From assembly GCF_019175285.1 (NCBI RefSeq), contig NC_056524.1, positions 103,717,443 to 103,781,442 on the forward strand: a stretch of DNA of 64,000 bases. Direction: 5' to 3'. The position numbers were made by a program, and so were the translations under genes. The notes under the pieces were generated by a model, which made no database searches, was not told where the DNA came from, and was given only the letters and a program-made list of their open reading frames with translations. Source of the DNA: Sceloporus undulatus. Its lineage: Eukaryota; Chordata; Lepidosauria; Squamata; Phrynosomatidae. Shown here one piece after another: positions 47,459 to 58,710 of the stretch; position 1 is the stretch's first letter, and each line of letters starts with the position of its first letter.

Positions 47459-47627
47459 GAGTTGCTGGCAGTCTCCGGGCTCCGCTGCAGCTTTGAGGGG
47501 CGAAGGAGGCTCCAAAAGGAAGCAAGATTGCTCTGAGCCGAGGAGGAGGAGGAGGAGGAGGAGGAGGAGGCTGGAGTAAAGGGGGCTGAGAGAGAGAGGG
47601 AGGGGGGGGGGGGGGGGGGGGGGGGGG
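47428..47627. repeat. GGC, GGA and poly-G tracts
   Basis: (GGC)n at 47428-47457, (GGA)n at 47541-47570 and an uninterrupted 26-base G run at 47602-47627. Strong G-quadruplex potential on the + strand. Confidence 0.9.
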
Positions 47628-48104
47628 CTAGAGGAGAGTTGGCCCTTTGGCTCCTGGGAAAAGGCGGGAAAGGCGAGGGGATGTGAAAAAGAGCGGGACT
47701 GCTCGCCTGGACCCCCTCTTCCTCCCTCTTCCTCCCTCTCCCCCTCGGAGCCTTCCTCCTGCTGCTGCTCCTTGGAGACTCTCCCCCTCTCCTCGGACTC
47801 TGAGGAAACCCAGGGCAGGTGGGGAGGTAATAGAGGCAGGGGGAGGAGGAGGAGGAAGAAAAGGGGTCGCAGAGAGGGAAGGGTCTGGCCGAGCCTTGAG
47901 CCCCGGGGAGCCAGCCCAGAGAGCCAGCCTGGCCAAGGGGTCGGGAGGGAGGCGGAGTGGCGTGGCCTAGGGGTTTCAGCCTCGGGCTGCAGCTCTGGGG
48001 CTAAGGCTTCACTCCCCGCCCGGCCGCGGGGTGCCCTCGGGCCCGAGTCACACTCTCTCAGCCTCAGCGGGAAGCCGAGGGGCCAAGCTCCTCGGAGCCG
48101 CCAC

Positions 48105-48250
48105 CAGTCGGAAAGAAGGGCTGGAAGTCTTTAAGCAGAGGCTGGATGGCCATCTGTCACAGGGGACGCTTGGATGGAGAGTTCCTGCATGGCAGAAGAA
48201 GGCGGCTGGAGTGGATGGCCCTTTTGGGGGTCTAGGATTCTATCCTAAGG
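48105..48250 (+). mobile_element. CR1 LINE 3'-end fragment
   Basis: The frame reads [18 protein letters not shown], identical at its core to the end of the CR1 ORF2 at 13372. Then follow TTCCTGCATGGCAGAAGAAG, GTGGATGGCCCTTTTGGGGG and a TAGGATTCTAT terminus. Inserted in GC-rich sequence. Confidence 0.88.
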
Positions 48251-48361
48251 CACCCGACAAGCAAGAGGCGACCTGGGGATGGGGTGAGGGGGTCTACTTT
48301 CCCCTTCACCTGCCTGCAGTCGAGGTGGGCTTGGCTGGCTGCCACTCCTCCTTCCTTCCCT

Positions 48362-48409
48362 CCCCCCCCCCCCCCCCCCCCTTTTCCCCCCCCCCCCCCC
48401 CCCCCCCCC
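48362..48409. repeat. Double poly-C tract
   Basis: 20 C, then TTTT, then 24 C. Prone to assembly error and to G-quadruplex (minus strand) or i-motif (plus strand) formation. Confidence 0.9.
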
Positions 48410-48854
48410 GCCTCTCTTTCCCTACCTCTCGCCGCAGCCCCAAAGCAGGAGCGATGGCGCATCTGCCATCCCTGTTTGCCTTCCCTTCCCTCTGAGGAGG
48501 ACTGGATCTAGCTCCAGCCCCAAGAAAGGTCCCCCCTTCCTTCCCTGCAGCTGGGAAGAAGCTGAGACAGTGATGCCCAACACACACACACACACCCAAA
48601 GCCTCGTGCCTCCTCTCTCTGTTCCAGCCACACAGAGAAAACGGTGGACGCGTTTTTCGAAACAGAGTTTCTAATAGGATAGACGCAGCCCCCCCCCCCC
48701 CCAAGATAAGAGTAAGGGTTAAAAATAATCCAGAGAGAGAGAGGTCATGTAGCACCTTTGAGACTGAAAGAAAGAAGGTGGCACTGCGCTTTCCTAGACT
48801 TGAGCCTACTTCCTCAGATGCATTTTGTTTCAATTGTTTAAAAAAGGTCCAAAA

Positions 48855-49045
48855 CACACACTGCAGAAATAATCCACTTTAGCTGCCCTGGCTGAATGCT
48901 AGGGAATCCTGGGGATTGTAGTTTGTTGCGGTACCAGAGCATTCTGTCAGAGAAAGCTCAATGTCTCCCAAAACTATGATTCCCACAATTCCCTAGCGTT
49001 GGTCAGCCACAGTGATCTCAAACTGGATTATTTCTGCAGGGTGTT
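48855..49045. mobile_element. MITE, AATAATCC-type family, copy 7
   Basis: CACTGCAGAAATAATCCACTTT and CAAACTGGATTATTTCTGCAG are the inverted ends. GAATCCTGGGGATTGTAGTT and CCCACAATTCCCTAGCGTT form the inner stem. Confidence 0.8.
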
Positions 49046-49118
49046 TGGGTCATGAGACCGATTTGGGTTCCTTTAAAAAAACTCATTCCGCTCTCCATTT
49101 CACAGCGGACTAGTACCC

Positions 49119-49288
49119 TCAGTGCATCCACACGGCAGCAGTAATCCGGTTTGACACCACTTTCACTGCCGTGGCTCAGTGCTAGGGAATTCTGGGGAAT
49201 GCCGTTTGTTATTTCCCAGAACTCCGTAGCATTGAGCCATGGCAGTTAAAGTAGCCTCAAACCGGAGTATTCCTGCTGTGTGGATCAT
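49119..49288. mobile_element. MITE, AATAATCC-type family, copy 8
   Basis: Ends GTGCATCCACACGGCAGCAG and CTGCTGTGTGGAT. CCGGTTTGACACCACTTTCA pairs with TAAAGTAGCCTCAAACCGG. Internally shortened, about 170 bp. It lies 75 bp from copy 7. Confidence 0.8.
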
Positions 49289-49290
49289 TT

Positions 49291-51780
49291 TAAATCCCGT
49301 GCCTAACAACATAAGAGTTTCATGCGCCAGAGTCTGGAGGAAGCCTTATAAAATAAAATAAGCCCCAAAAGGCTGGAAAACAGCTCCCCGTTCCCAGTTT
49401 GTCGGCGGCGATCCAATTTTATTCGGCTTTACTCTCATTTGTGCCCCTCCTTCCCTGGGGAAATAAGGCTTTTGATTAATGTAATCCTGGGCTGGGATCC
49501 GCCACAAACGCCTTTCTTCCCAGGAGAAGCCTCCTGTTTGACAAACAAACTTGTAAAAGGAACGAAGGCAGAAAGAAAGACAAAACATTAAAGCAGAGCA
49601 GCAACTATTGCAATCTGCACTCGCCTTTTCGAAACAAGAAGGGAGAGGGCGGGAAACCCACCTTCCCAAAGAGCAAGGGTTGCTTCTGGGCCCCACAACA
49701 AACTCCAACTCCCAGAATTCCATAGCCTTGAGCCAGAAAGAGAAAGAGCCCTCCCTGTATCTCTGCCGGTCTTCTAATCGGCTTAATCTGGAGCCCAGGA
49801 TGGCCTCCCAACTGGCGAGCAGGGGAGGGGGGGCTATTGTTGCCTTAATGCCTCCACCACAAAGTCCCTCACAAAAGGGAGGCTTCAGAAGAGTGGCCCC
49901 CGTCCTGCAAAAGGAGGATTCCCAGGGAGGGATCATGGAGCTCCCTCCATAGCTATATAATTTGAGTGGTTTAAAACATACACACACAAGAGATTTGGAA
50001 CAGTGTTGTAAGGATGTGGCGTGGCCTGGGCTACTGGTTCCTCGAAGGGGTGGCCCACTTGCCTCTTCTTCCTCCTCCTCTTCATCCCCAAAGCAAGCTC
50101 TGCCATTTAAGCCTGGTGGGGTCAAAAAATGGCGGGCTTTGAAGGAGGAGGAGAGGGATATGTGGCCTGAGAAGGAGAAGCCGGGAAGGAAGGAGGGAAG
50201 GAAAAAGAAGGGCGGGGGGGGGGGGGGGGGGGAGAAAGGCATATAGTAGGCCTCAACGGTCTGAGGTGCACAAGGAAAAGTTAAAACACAATCCACACCT
50301 TCCATTTGTGTGTGTGTGTGTGTCTTAACAATGGGGGGAACCGAGTATAGCAGGCGCCAGAATAAAAGAACAATTAGGAAAGATAATAACTTGGTGGGGG
50401 CAGAGGGCGCCGTGAAAGCAGGGTGACCAGAAGTCCTCCTTTTCCTGGAAGTGTCCTCCATTTCAACCTTCAGGACCAGGAGGAGTTTTTCAAAACCTCC
50501 TCCATTTGGAGACGACTAAGAAGCCTAATAAATTGACGTTTCTAGGGAGTGTTGTGAGGTTTTATTTGGTCACATCCTCCTCTCTCTTTTTTTGCTGGAA
50601 CGTCCTACATTTTGCGGTGCCTTTAGGATCTAGCTATAGTTTCATCCCCAAATCCTTCTCTCACAGAGTTTAATGGCAGGAGATTATAATGTGCATTTCT
50701 CGTTCCTGCTTTCGCATACAAAGAACTGGAGGATGTGGGGCTGAGGCGGAGAAAGAGCTAAAGCTAAAGCAGCCACTGGGATGAGGGGAGAAGAGAGTAG
50801 GGCCCATAACAACACAGCTTTATAGTATAACTTCAGGGGTTAAATGGGGAGGGAAACATGGGGACACAAGAACAGCGCAACTTCCCTGAAGGCCAGGCCT
50901 GTTGATGTGAAGGTCCAAAAAAGAGCAGCCTTTAGCTTGACCTCCTGCAACCTGCAACCAGACCCTCAGAAGATAAACAAGTTCAAGTGTCATTTTTTAA
51001 AATTATTTATTTATTTATTTTAAAAAAAATGAAAACTAGGAAGGAGAGCTTCCTAGTTGCTCATAATTTTATTGTGTGTGTGTGTTATTTTAATGGTTAG
51101 CTTGTGTCTTTAAAAGACAACAACATCCACATCTCGAAATGCAAGGAAGACGCCTGGGGCTTTTTTACCACAGGAAAGGCGGGCAGCTCAGAAGGGTGTG
51201 TGGCCTAGAAGGCTGCAGACCTCTTTCTTTTAGGTGGAGGTGCGGATGCTCTCCCCAGCCCCTTCCTATTGTGTTGCGACCCGGGCGGCTGGGAATATAT
51301 ATCCCTCACAAACCACCGCCTTGCGGGGAGGAAAGGCCCCATTAGGCCCATGGATTTTGAGGGGGGCGACTTGGAGTGGGTTTCAGCAAAAGGCCCTTGC
51401 TTGCCCTTTGCCCCCTTCCAAAGGGAAAAGAGGCGACCTGGCTGCGGCCATTGCCTTGGCCCTCTTTGAAATGGCGGCCCTCTTCCCCTGCCTCCCCTTC
51501 AGCCCCTTCTCCCTCACAGCCATCGCCTTGCGGGGTCCTCGGGAAGGGCGGCCATCTCCCCCCCCCCCCCGGCCTTCTCTTTTCTCCTTTCCAAGCCCCG
51601 GCGATGGCCTTGCCCGGCTCCTGCCTCCCTCCTCCTAATTTATGACACGACCCGAAAGGCTTTTGTTAGCCTCCAAACAATAAACAAAGCCCAGCCTCAC
51701 AATGGGAGGGAGGCAGGGAGGGAAAAGCGAGGCCTGACCCCAACGTTGAGCTCACAAACTCAAGCCATAGACTGCCGGCC
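49291..51780. other. Gene-free GC-rich to mixed sequence
   Basis: Contains a partial MITE piece (49692-49733), a G run (50212-50232) and a GT repeat (50306-50323). Long minus-strand frames across 49346-50461 show no domain and low-complexity residues. No gene is supported. Confidence 0.4.
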
Positions 51781-51786
51781 AACTCT

Positions 51787-51970
51787 GGCTGCATCCGCAC
51801 TGCAGGAATAATCCGGTTTGGTGCCGCTTTAACTGTCACGGCTCCATGCTATGGAATTCTGGGAATGGTAGTTTGTTGTGGCACTGCCATTCCCATAATT
51901 CCATAGCATGGAGCCGTGGCAGTTAAAGCGGCACCAAACCGGATGCTACCCTTTCTGCAGCTCAAGAGCT
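51787..51970. mobile_element. MITE, AATAATCC-type family, copy 9, near-perfect palindrome
   Basis: Arms 51811-51868 and 51887-51944 are 58-bp inverted repeats with two mismatches, loop 18 nt. The left outer end GGCTGCATCCGCACTGCAG is intact. The most symmetric copy in the window, so it probably inserted more recently or was homogenised. Confidence 0.9.
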
Positions 51971-53536
51971 GAGGGTTAGGAACTTAAACACAAGAGAACG
52001 AAACGGACCTTAAATACCACAAGTGTCCAGCTGGCTAGATATTCCCTTGATAGCAGCAATGTCCATTCACTGCTCGCCTTGCAAGGAGTTTAACCCGGGT
52101 CGGAAAAAAATAAACACGCGGGTTAGCAGAGTCCCGTGTGAACGATCCCGGCGCTTCAAGCGTTAAACGCGATCGTTGTAAACGCCAACGCATGTTTATG
52201 TGGAGTGGAGTCCGTTCAGATCCACTTGTTGTTCGTTTTGGGAGGGTTTGCTCTGTTTTGCAACCTTTTGAAATAAGCAGCCCGAAGTGCGACTAAAGCG
52301 TTAACTCTCCCCTTCTAAAGTAACTTTGAAAAAAGAAAGAAAGAAAGATGCCAATGTCACTGGAAGGCGGCAGAGGAGGAGGAAGAGGAGAAGAAGAGGG
52401 GGCTGGGAAAGAGGACGAGGAAATGTTTTTAGAAGGTCCCAGATATGACAAAGCTCCTGCTCCATTCCAAAATGGCAAGCCCCTCTAAAATGCTATAATT
52501 CACAATAAATCCAATGTATTGGGGGAGCTAGGGGACACAACTGTGTTCTCTAAACGCACCACAATTGCCTTGGGTGTGTTGTCCCTGCTTCCACACATCG
52601 GTGTGTGTCAGTTCTCCGTTGTGTTGCCTAACCCCAAGCGTTCTTTCCTAAAGCGTTCATCCCAGAAGTCTTGATCGCCTTTAAAAGGCAAAGAAAGGAG
52701 GCTTGAACTTGTCCCATAAAGAAACCCTGAGCGTTGTTGCTCTTGTTGTTTTCCTTTTACTTTCCAACTCAGGAGTGAGGAGCGGGGACCTAAGAGAGAT
52801 TTCTAAAAAGTATTTCAACACACACACACTTCTTTCTCTTCTGGATTAGAGATTTAGGAGCTAAATGTAGAGACCTGGGAGGCTGGGTTGGGCCCACACA
52901 AGAACTTGTTGTGTATCTATTGGGGGGGAGGGGGGATTCCCAGCCAAAACACAGTGGTCCCTTCAAATTTGGCAGGTGTCCGAAAAAGGGGGGGGGATAA
53001 CCCCTGACGAAGCAAGACCTGGGAAGATAAACAAGAGCAGCAGCCCACAGCTAGCTGCCAGCGAAATCCCAAGAAATCCGCTTTCTGGATTTCAGGCCCC
53101 TGGGAGGAGGAGGGGGGCTTGAAATGAATTAGCCCTCGGGCATCAGGCTCGCAGGGCATTGTGTAAAAGTATCGACCCATCTGGAGTGGATCGGGGCAGG
53201 GGCTCTGAGACACACTTGCCAAGCCACAAAAGGACTCGGCGCCCCCGAGAAGTTAAGGGTCACTTCTCCGGCTCCCTTTAATGTCTGCGGGAAAGAGGGA
53301 GGGAAAGCCCTCGCCCCCCCCTCCTCCTCCTCCTCCCCCCCCCCCCCCCCTGCCCCCCAACTCGACTTGATCTCCTCCGCCGGCACTGGGTCCCAGCTCT
53401 CGCCCGGGATCTCCTGGTACTGGGGAAATAACCTCTCTCTGGGTTTGGAGTGGAAATCCCATAGACAAGGGAGTCTCCAGACCCAACAAAGTGATTGGAT
53501 GCAAAGACAAAGCCGTGCTCGTCTGTAGAATCAGAT

Positions 53537-53700
53537 CTTGCAGCACCTTTGAGACTAACAGAAAGAAAGAAGTTGGCAGCATGAGCTTCCCTAGACTTCA
53601 GTCTACTTCCTCAGATGCTTTTGGACCAAGTCTAGGGACAAGTCTATGAAGCTCATGCTGCCAACTTCTTTCTTTCAGTTAGTCTCAAAGGTGCTACAAG
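53537..53700. repeat. Inverted repeat of a dispersed element
   Basis: Arms 53537-53597 and 53640-53700 are inverted copies, about 95% identical, with a 42-bp spacer. Each contains GCACCTTTGAGACTAAC and AGAAGTTGGCAGCATGAGC. Single diverged copies of the same repeat occur near 48748-48825 and 10245-10315. Family not recognised. Confidence 0.85.
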
Positions 53701-54055
53701 AGCTCTTTACATACTGAAGAGTTCTTGTTGTTGTTTCCCTCAGGTCATTCCCAGTAGGTTCAAGCTCTTCATGGCCCTAACCTTCTAGCCTTGCACCATG
53801 CCTTTTCCCTCTCCCGACCCCCTGAACGTTCAACCGGCCTCTCACGCACCAAAACCCTCACCCAACCGAACGGGGGAGGCAGGGCTACGAAAAACCAAAG
53901 GTTTCCCCACAGGTTTCCCCTGATTTCTGGCCTCGCCTTACTGCCAGGTTGCGACAGCTCTATCCGAACTATTAAGTCTGGAAGATCCGGAAAAGAAATG
54001 CTCCCACCCTCCCAGCCTTAAATTTGCCTTCCTAACTCTTCCCCGCAGACACACA

Positions 54056-54142
54056 AACTCCAACTCCCAGAATTCCATAGCCTTGAACCGGGATACTTAA
54101 AACGGTGCCAAACCGGGTTATTTCTCCAGTGTGGATGCAGCC
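54056..54142. mobile_element. MITE, AATAATCC-type family, right half
   Basis: CAACTCCCAGAATTCCATAG, then AAAACGGTGCCAAACCGG, then TTCTCCAGTGTGGATGCAGCC. The left half is absent. Confidence 0.75.
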
Positions 54143-55030
54143 CTTTAGGTTTCTTGGAACTTTTGGACTAAAGCAACCTCCAGCTTTTCCAAAGTGCCTC
54201 TTTGGCCTCCCCAGGCCTAGAGCCGCGTCAGGGCGCCCCCTGCCGGCCAGCCCCGGACTTCGGAAACTTTAATGAAACTGTTCAGCAAACCGTTAAAAAA
54301 CGAACGACACCCCATTAAAAAAAAAAAAAAAAATAGCCTCGATGCTACTATTCCAAAAGCCCATAACAAAATAAAGTGGCCCGAAAAGGGGGTGGGGGGG
54401 GGGGGGGGGTTATTGGGGGGGGGGGGTGTTGGTTTGGGGGTTATTTTTTTCTTTTTCTTCTTCTTCTTCCTATTTTCCTTTCTTTTTTCTTCTTTGGCTT
54501 CGCTCCTCTTTGGCTGGACCGAGGCTCTTTTATCTAGAGCCCAGTGCACAAACATATAGCTTAATGTGACTAGTGTTCTTTCCTTTATTTCTTTCGCTAT
54601 GGCAACCGATATGTTCCGCTGAGAAATGTTCCCCCATCAAGGAAACAAATGATCGGGAGGGAGCAGCTTTGCGGCGGCATCTGTTCCGAGGGAGCAGGCA
54701 GAGTTAACCCCAGTCAAAAGGGAAAAACTGGGCGAAGGGGGGGGGGGACCCGGCTGAAACCGACACCTCCCCACTTGGACAAGCCCTCCCTTTGCCACCC
54801 CATCCCTCCATACACACACACATCTACAGATATTTCTTTTTTTCCCTCCTTGATCCACATTTTTAAGCGACCGCTTGATGATGGGGAGAGAGGCAGAAAG
54901 AGAGACTAGCAGGTCCTCCAAAGGTGGAAGGAAAGAAGATTTAAGAAGAGAGGAAGATGGCCATAAATCAATTCTCTCAGCAAGGATTTGGCGGAGTGGA
55001 AGGGGGGGAATAGTCGGAGGATAGTCCCTA

Positions 55031-55200
55031 TAGGTCAAGCTATAGAAAGAGGGAGGGAAGTTTCTCCTAAAAGTAAATCAGCCTATAGAAGTGGGTAGGA
55101 GTTTCTCCTAAAGATAGGTCAGCTTATAGAAAGAGGAGGGAAAAGTTTTTCCTAAAGATAGGTCAGCCTATAGAAAGTGGGGGAGAAAGTTTCTCCTAAG
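55031..55200. repeat. 43-bp minisatellite, four copies
   Basis: Units begin at about 55031, 55074, 55115 and 55159, each with TAGGTCAGC(C/T)TATAGAAAG followed by a G-rich segment and GTTTCTCCTAA. Copies differ by small substitutions and 1-3-bp indels. Confidence 0.88.
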
Positions 55201-56005
55201 GACCCCCATCGCCTCCACACATTTGACTTTCTACCCCCCCCCCCCAAACACACAAAGTCCTTAGTGTTATTCGTGGTACAAAATAAAGCGGGTCCAAGGT
55301 CTAGGAGTGGGGTTCATGAGGGCGGAAGGGGGCTGGGAGGAGCAAAGGTCTCTCCAGATTGGGGTGGGGGGCAAGGGGGCAATGCCAGGAGAAGCCGGCT
55401 TCCTTGGCAATGCCCCCGTCCCCCGCCGCCTTCTCCTCCGAGCATCAAATGAAGGGAGGTCCTGGTTAGTTTTGATGGATTAGGGTCTTTCGGAGGGACT
55501 TTCACTCCAGAGCTGGGGAGGTTGGGCTTCACCGTCTGCCCCCTGCTTAACAGCCTTAACTCTCCAGGTCCACCACCCCCCCCACCCCCAATAGCTTCCT
55601 CCTCTTCTTCTTCCTCAGCCCCCCAGTTCCCTCCAACAACTTCATCCTCCAAAACCTGGTGCCTTTCCTAAGAGGTCATAGGTGCTAAAGTCCTCATTTG
55701 CTCTCCTCAACCATCACCATTGTACCTTCCTACTCCCTTTGAAAGTGGGGGTGTTTAAAAACTAGGGGGTTGTGCATGGGGAGGGAGGAAGACCTCCTAA
55801 TCCTGAAGATCATTGTTAAATAGTAAACATTGCTAATCGCTGGCTCATCTTCCTGCATCCAAGTAAATCACACCCCTTCCATCCTCCTATAGCACACCAA
55901 AGTCCTCCAAAGTGTAGTACTCATCTAGTAGCTAAGAAGTGTTTAGAATGACTTCAGGCTAATCTTTCACCTAGATGTTAGAGAGAAGAGGGTGGGGGTG
56001 GCGAA

Positions 56006-56007
<2 letters not shown>

Positions 56008-56049
<42 letters not shown>

Positions 56050-56050
56050 T
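56008..56050. repeat. (ATT)n microsatellite
   Basis: About 14 ATT units. A shorter one is at 56626-56652. Confidence 0.9.
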
Positions 56051-56279
56051 CTCCCTTTCAAAGAATTTGATGTAAATTCTCAGACAGGGACCCTTCTAGA
56101 AGGTAACTGTGGGGGGAAATATTTTTCAGATAGGAAAGATAAATAGCACTCACCCAAAAGAGGTCCCGGATTTTAGAGAATGTGGCATTGTATTTAAAAA
56201 GTGTTTTGTAGTCGGCAAAGTAGCGGAGAGGACAAACCGGGTTCTCCAGTGCAGCCCCAAACGATCCAGGGTAAGCCTT

Positions 56280-56400
56280 TCCTTTGCACTGACTCCACTA
56301 AGCCCAGCTCTCCACTAGTCTATTATTTTCACCAAAATATATGAAAATTTATGCAAATGAAAATCAGCACTAACTGTTCTCCTCTTGTTATACTTTGGAT
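56280..56400. promoter_or_regulatory. Candidate regulatory tract with a POU octamer
   Basis: Contains a perfect octamer ATGCAAAT at 56351-56358 within AT-rich, repeat-free sequence, about 4.8 kb upstream of the POU3F3 ATG. Octamers are bound by POU factors, so autoregulation is conceivable. A few such octamers are expected by chance in 64 kb, so the single site is weak evidence. Confidence 0.25.
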
Positions 56401-56689
56401 TCCCCCCCCCCAGACAAAGCAATCACATTCTACAGGAAAGCAAAGGGGGGTGAATTGTTGGGGGATGGGGAAGGATTAAGTTTGCCTTTAAGAAAATAAA
56501 TAAATAAAAAATAAAAATCGGGGGGGGGAATAAAATGTCAGTCTCAGCTTGTAGACTTCTTTGTTTTGTAGATGCACTGTATTATTCCAGGACCTTTCTT
56601 GTCGCTTCCCCGTCCTTACTGGTATTGTTATTATTATTATTATTATTATTATTTGGATGGCTGGTGTGAGTATTATTAGTGGAGTGGGT

Positions 56690-57010
56690 CTGGCGGGCGG
56701 GGAGCGATCACGTTTCGTCGGGCCACCTGAGACGGCGTTTGAAAGCGCGCACTGTGAAATTCATCGCCCGTAATTTAGACAAAATCCTCACTGTATATTA
56801 ATGAAAGACGGCCCCATGGCACCGTTCCTATCCTCCCCATTCAGTGTAAACAAAACCACGAGACTCGCTCGGATTTTGAGCCTGATCCAAGCAAAATCGG
56901 CTGGAAAGGAAAACACGGGGTTCTGGCACCGGCTCTTCAAGCGGCTGCACCTGGAGATCTCGGGGGTTTTGATTCAATGAAATCTGTGTTAAGATTCGTC
57001 TCCCCACCAA
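56690..57010. promoter_or_regulatory. Candidate conserved noncoding element
   Basis: Repeat-free, mixed-composition sequence in an otherwise repeat-laden zone 4 kb upstream of POU3F3. It contains CpG-bearing segments, a GTAAACAAAA forkhead-like site near 56847, TATTAATGA near 56795 and TTGATTCAATG near 56970. The lack of microsatellites and transposon ends suggests constraint, but this was judged by eye only. Confidence 0.3.
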
Positions 57011-57030
57011 CACCATCACTGCCCCCCCGT

Positions 57031-57078
<48 letters not shown>

Positions 57079-57440
57079 GGAAAGAGGGGAGATCTCTGGA
57101 AGACACATGGAGGGGGGAACAAAACGAAGGAGTAGCCCTTGCCAGGGATGGTGGCCTTAATCCCAGGGGGCTCTTCAGCTCATAATGGTCTTCCCCCCTC
57201 ATCCTACCTAAGATAGTCTCTTTTGACTGTACAAGCAGGAGCTGGACTGGATCCTAAACCAAGGCTCGCCAGCCTCCAGCTAAGCTGCCCCCTAAGCTGC
57301 CAGATCTTTAGGGCTGCCCCCTAAATGCCACCGGGAGCGGGAAGGAGGGGAGTTGCACACCTTCATGTCACCCTATTTTAACCGAGAAGAAAGAGAGACC
57401 CGCAACGTTCAGAGCCACACTCACATTCCGTGAGAGAGCT

Positions 57441-57447
<7 letters not shown>

Positions 57448-57478
<31 letters not shown>
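57448..57478. repeat. (CA)n microsatellite
   Basis: About 15 CA units. Confidence 0.9.
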
Positions 57479-57479
<1 letters not shown>

Positions 57480-58509
57480 CACCAATAAGCCGTGTCCCCT
57501 GAATGTCCGAATGGGGCGATTTCCCTGGAAATCCCCGAGGAGGGTTCAATTTGCCCTTGTTTGGCTTGCCACTTTCTCTTTTTGCTTGGTTCACTGAGGT
57601 TGCCTCTGTGCGGCGGCGTTTCCGCTTGGTCGCATCCTTCGCTCTTTCGCTCTCCCTCTCCCTCTCTCCTTCTCTCTCTCTCTTTCTCTCTCTCCCTTTC
57701 TCCTCCTTCCTTCCCTCCCTCTCCTTTCTCTCGCCCTCCCGCCCACCTTAACTCTTTCAGCTGGACTAGCCAGAAGACAAGGTTTCATCCCGCCTGCCTG
57801 CTCTATAGCTTGCAAAATGCCACTAGATCACCGGCTTTATAGCTTTCTTTCTTTCTTTCGTTCTTTCGTTCGTTCTTTCTTCACTCCTGTTGGTAGAAGA
57901 TAAGAGTCATTCGGCGATGGGAAAGGCATTTCCTTGTTTGAAATGGGGGGAAAATAAGTTTTAAAAAAACCAACAATCGTGCCTTGACATAATTTAAAAA
58001 CAGAGAGAGATGCTTAGAGAGGAGAGCTCTCTTGAAGGTAAATTGTGAATCTGCCTAAGAAACCTCGGAGCGTCCCGAATTGGGGCTTTTTAGGGATGGA
58101 GAGGAGAAAAACACGTACAAAAGGAGATGCGAAAGGAGCGGAGGAGTAAAACAAAGGAGAGTGAGGCGGCGAGAGGAGTCACGGCGGAGGAGGGATGGAG
58201 GCAGAGAGAGAGAGAAAGAGAGAGACCTTGGCGCCTCAATCTCTGCCCGGTGCGCCCTTGGAGGACCCCTCCTCCGCCTCACCTCTTTGGGCCTCTTTCG
58301 GGGTCTTTGTGCAAGAGAAACCCCCGCGGAAGCCCAGACTTTGCAAGGCAGCCAGGGGCTCGCTCCTTTCCACGCACCCCTCCTCCCAACACACACACAC
58401 ACACACACTTTCAAATGGCATGGATCTGACTGGCTTGCCCATGACATGGGCGCTTCCATGTGTGTGAGAGAGAGAGAGGGTGGGGGCGAAAGGCAGTGCA
58501 GGATGCAGT

Positions 58510-58710
58510 GCACTGTAGGATGATGTGGACCAGAGGCCGCCTGGCAATTCCCAACAGGGCTGAAAGGGAGATGCCTACAAAGCCCTGTAGGACGACGAGG
58601 ACGCTTATGGGCGCTGCGGTCCTGAGGTGGCCTTGCCATTAACCCTCCACGGGGGTGAAACCCTTTGTAGGACGATGCCTACCATGAGGGTGCTGTGGAC
58701 CGCAATTCAC
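58510..58710. repeat. Degenerate tandem segment, three copies
   Basis: TGTAGGA(C/T)GA(C/T)G recurs near 58514, 58586 and 58676, with similar following sequence (GGGCGCTGCGG and GGGTGCTGTGG). Unit about 70-90 bp, strongly diverged. Confidence 0.5.

Noticed and set aside
49346-50461. 371-codon minus-strand open frame
   Set aside because: Contains MITE pieces, poly-G/C-derived Pro runs and E-runs; no domain recognised, typical of chance frames in GC-rich DNA.
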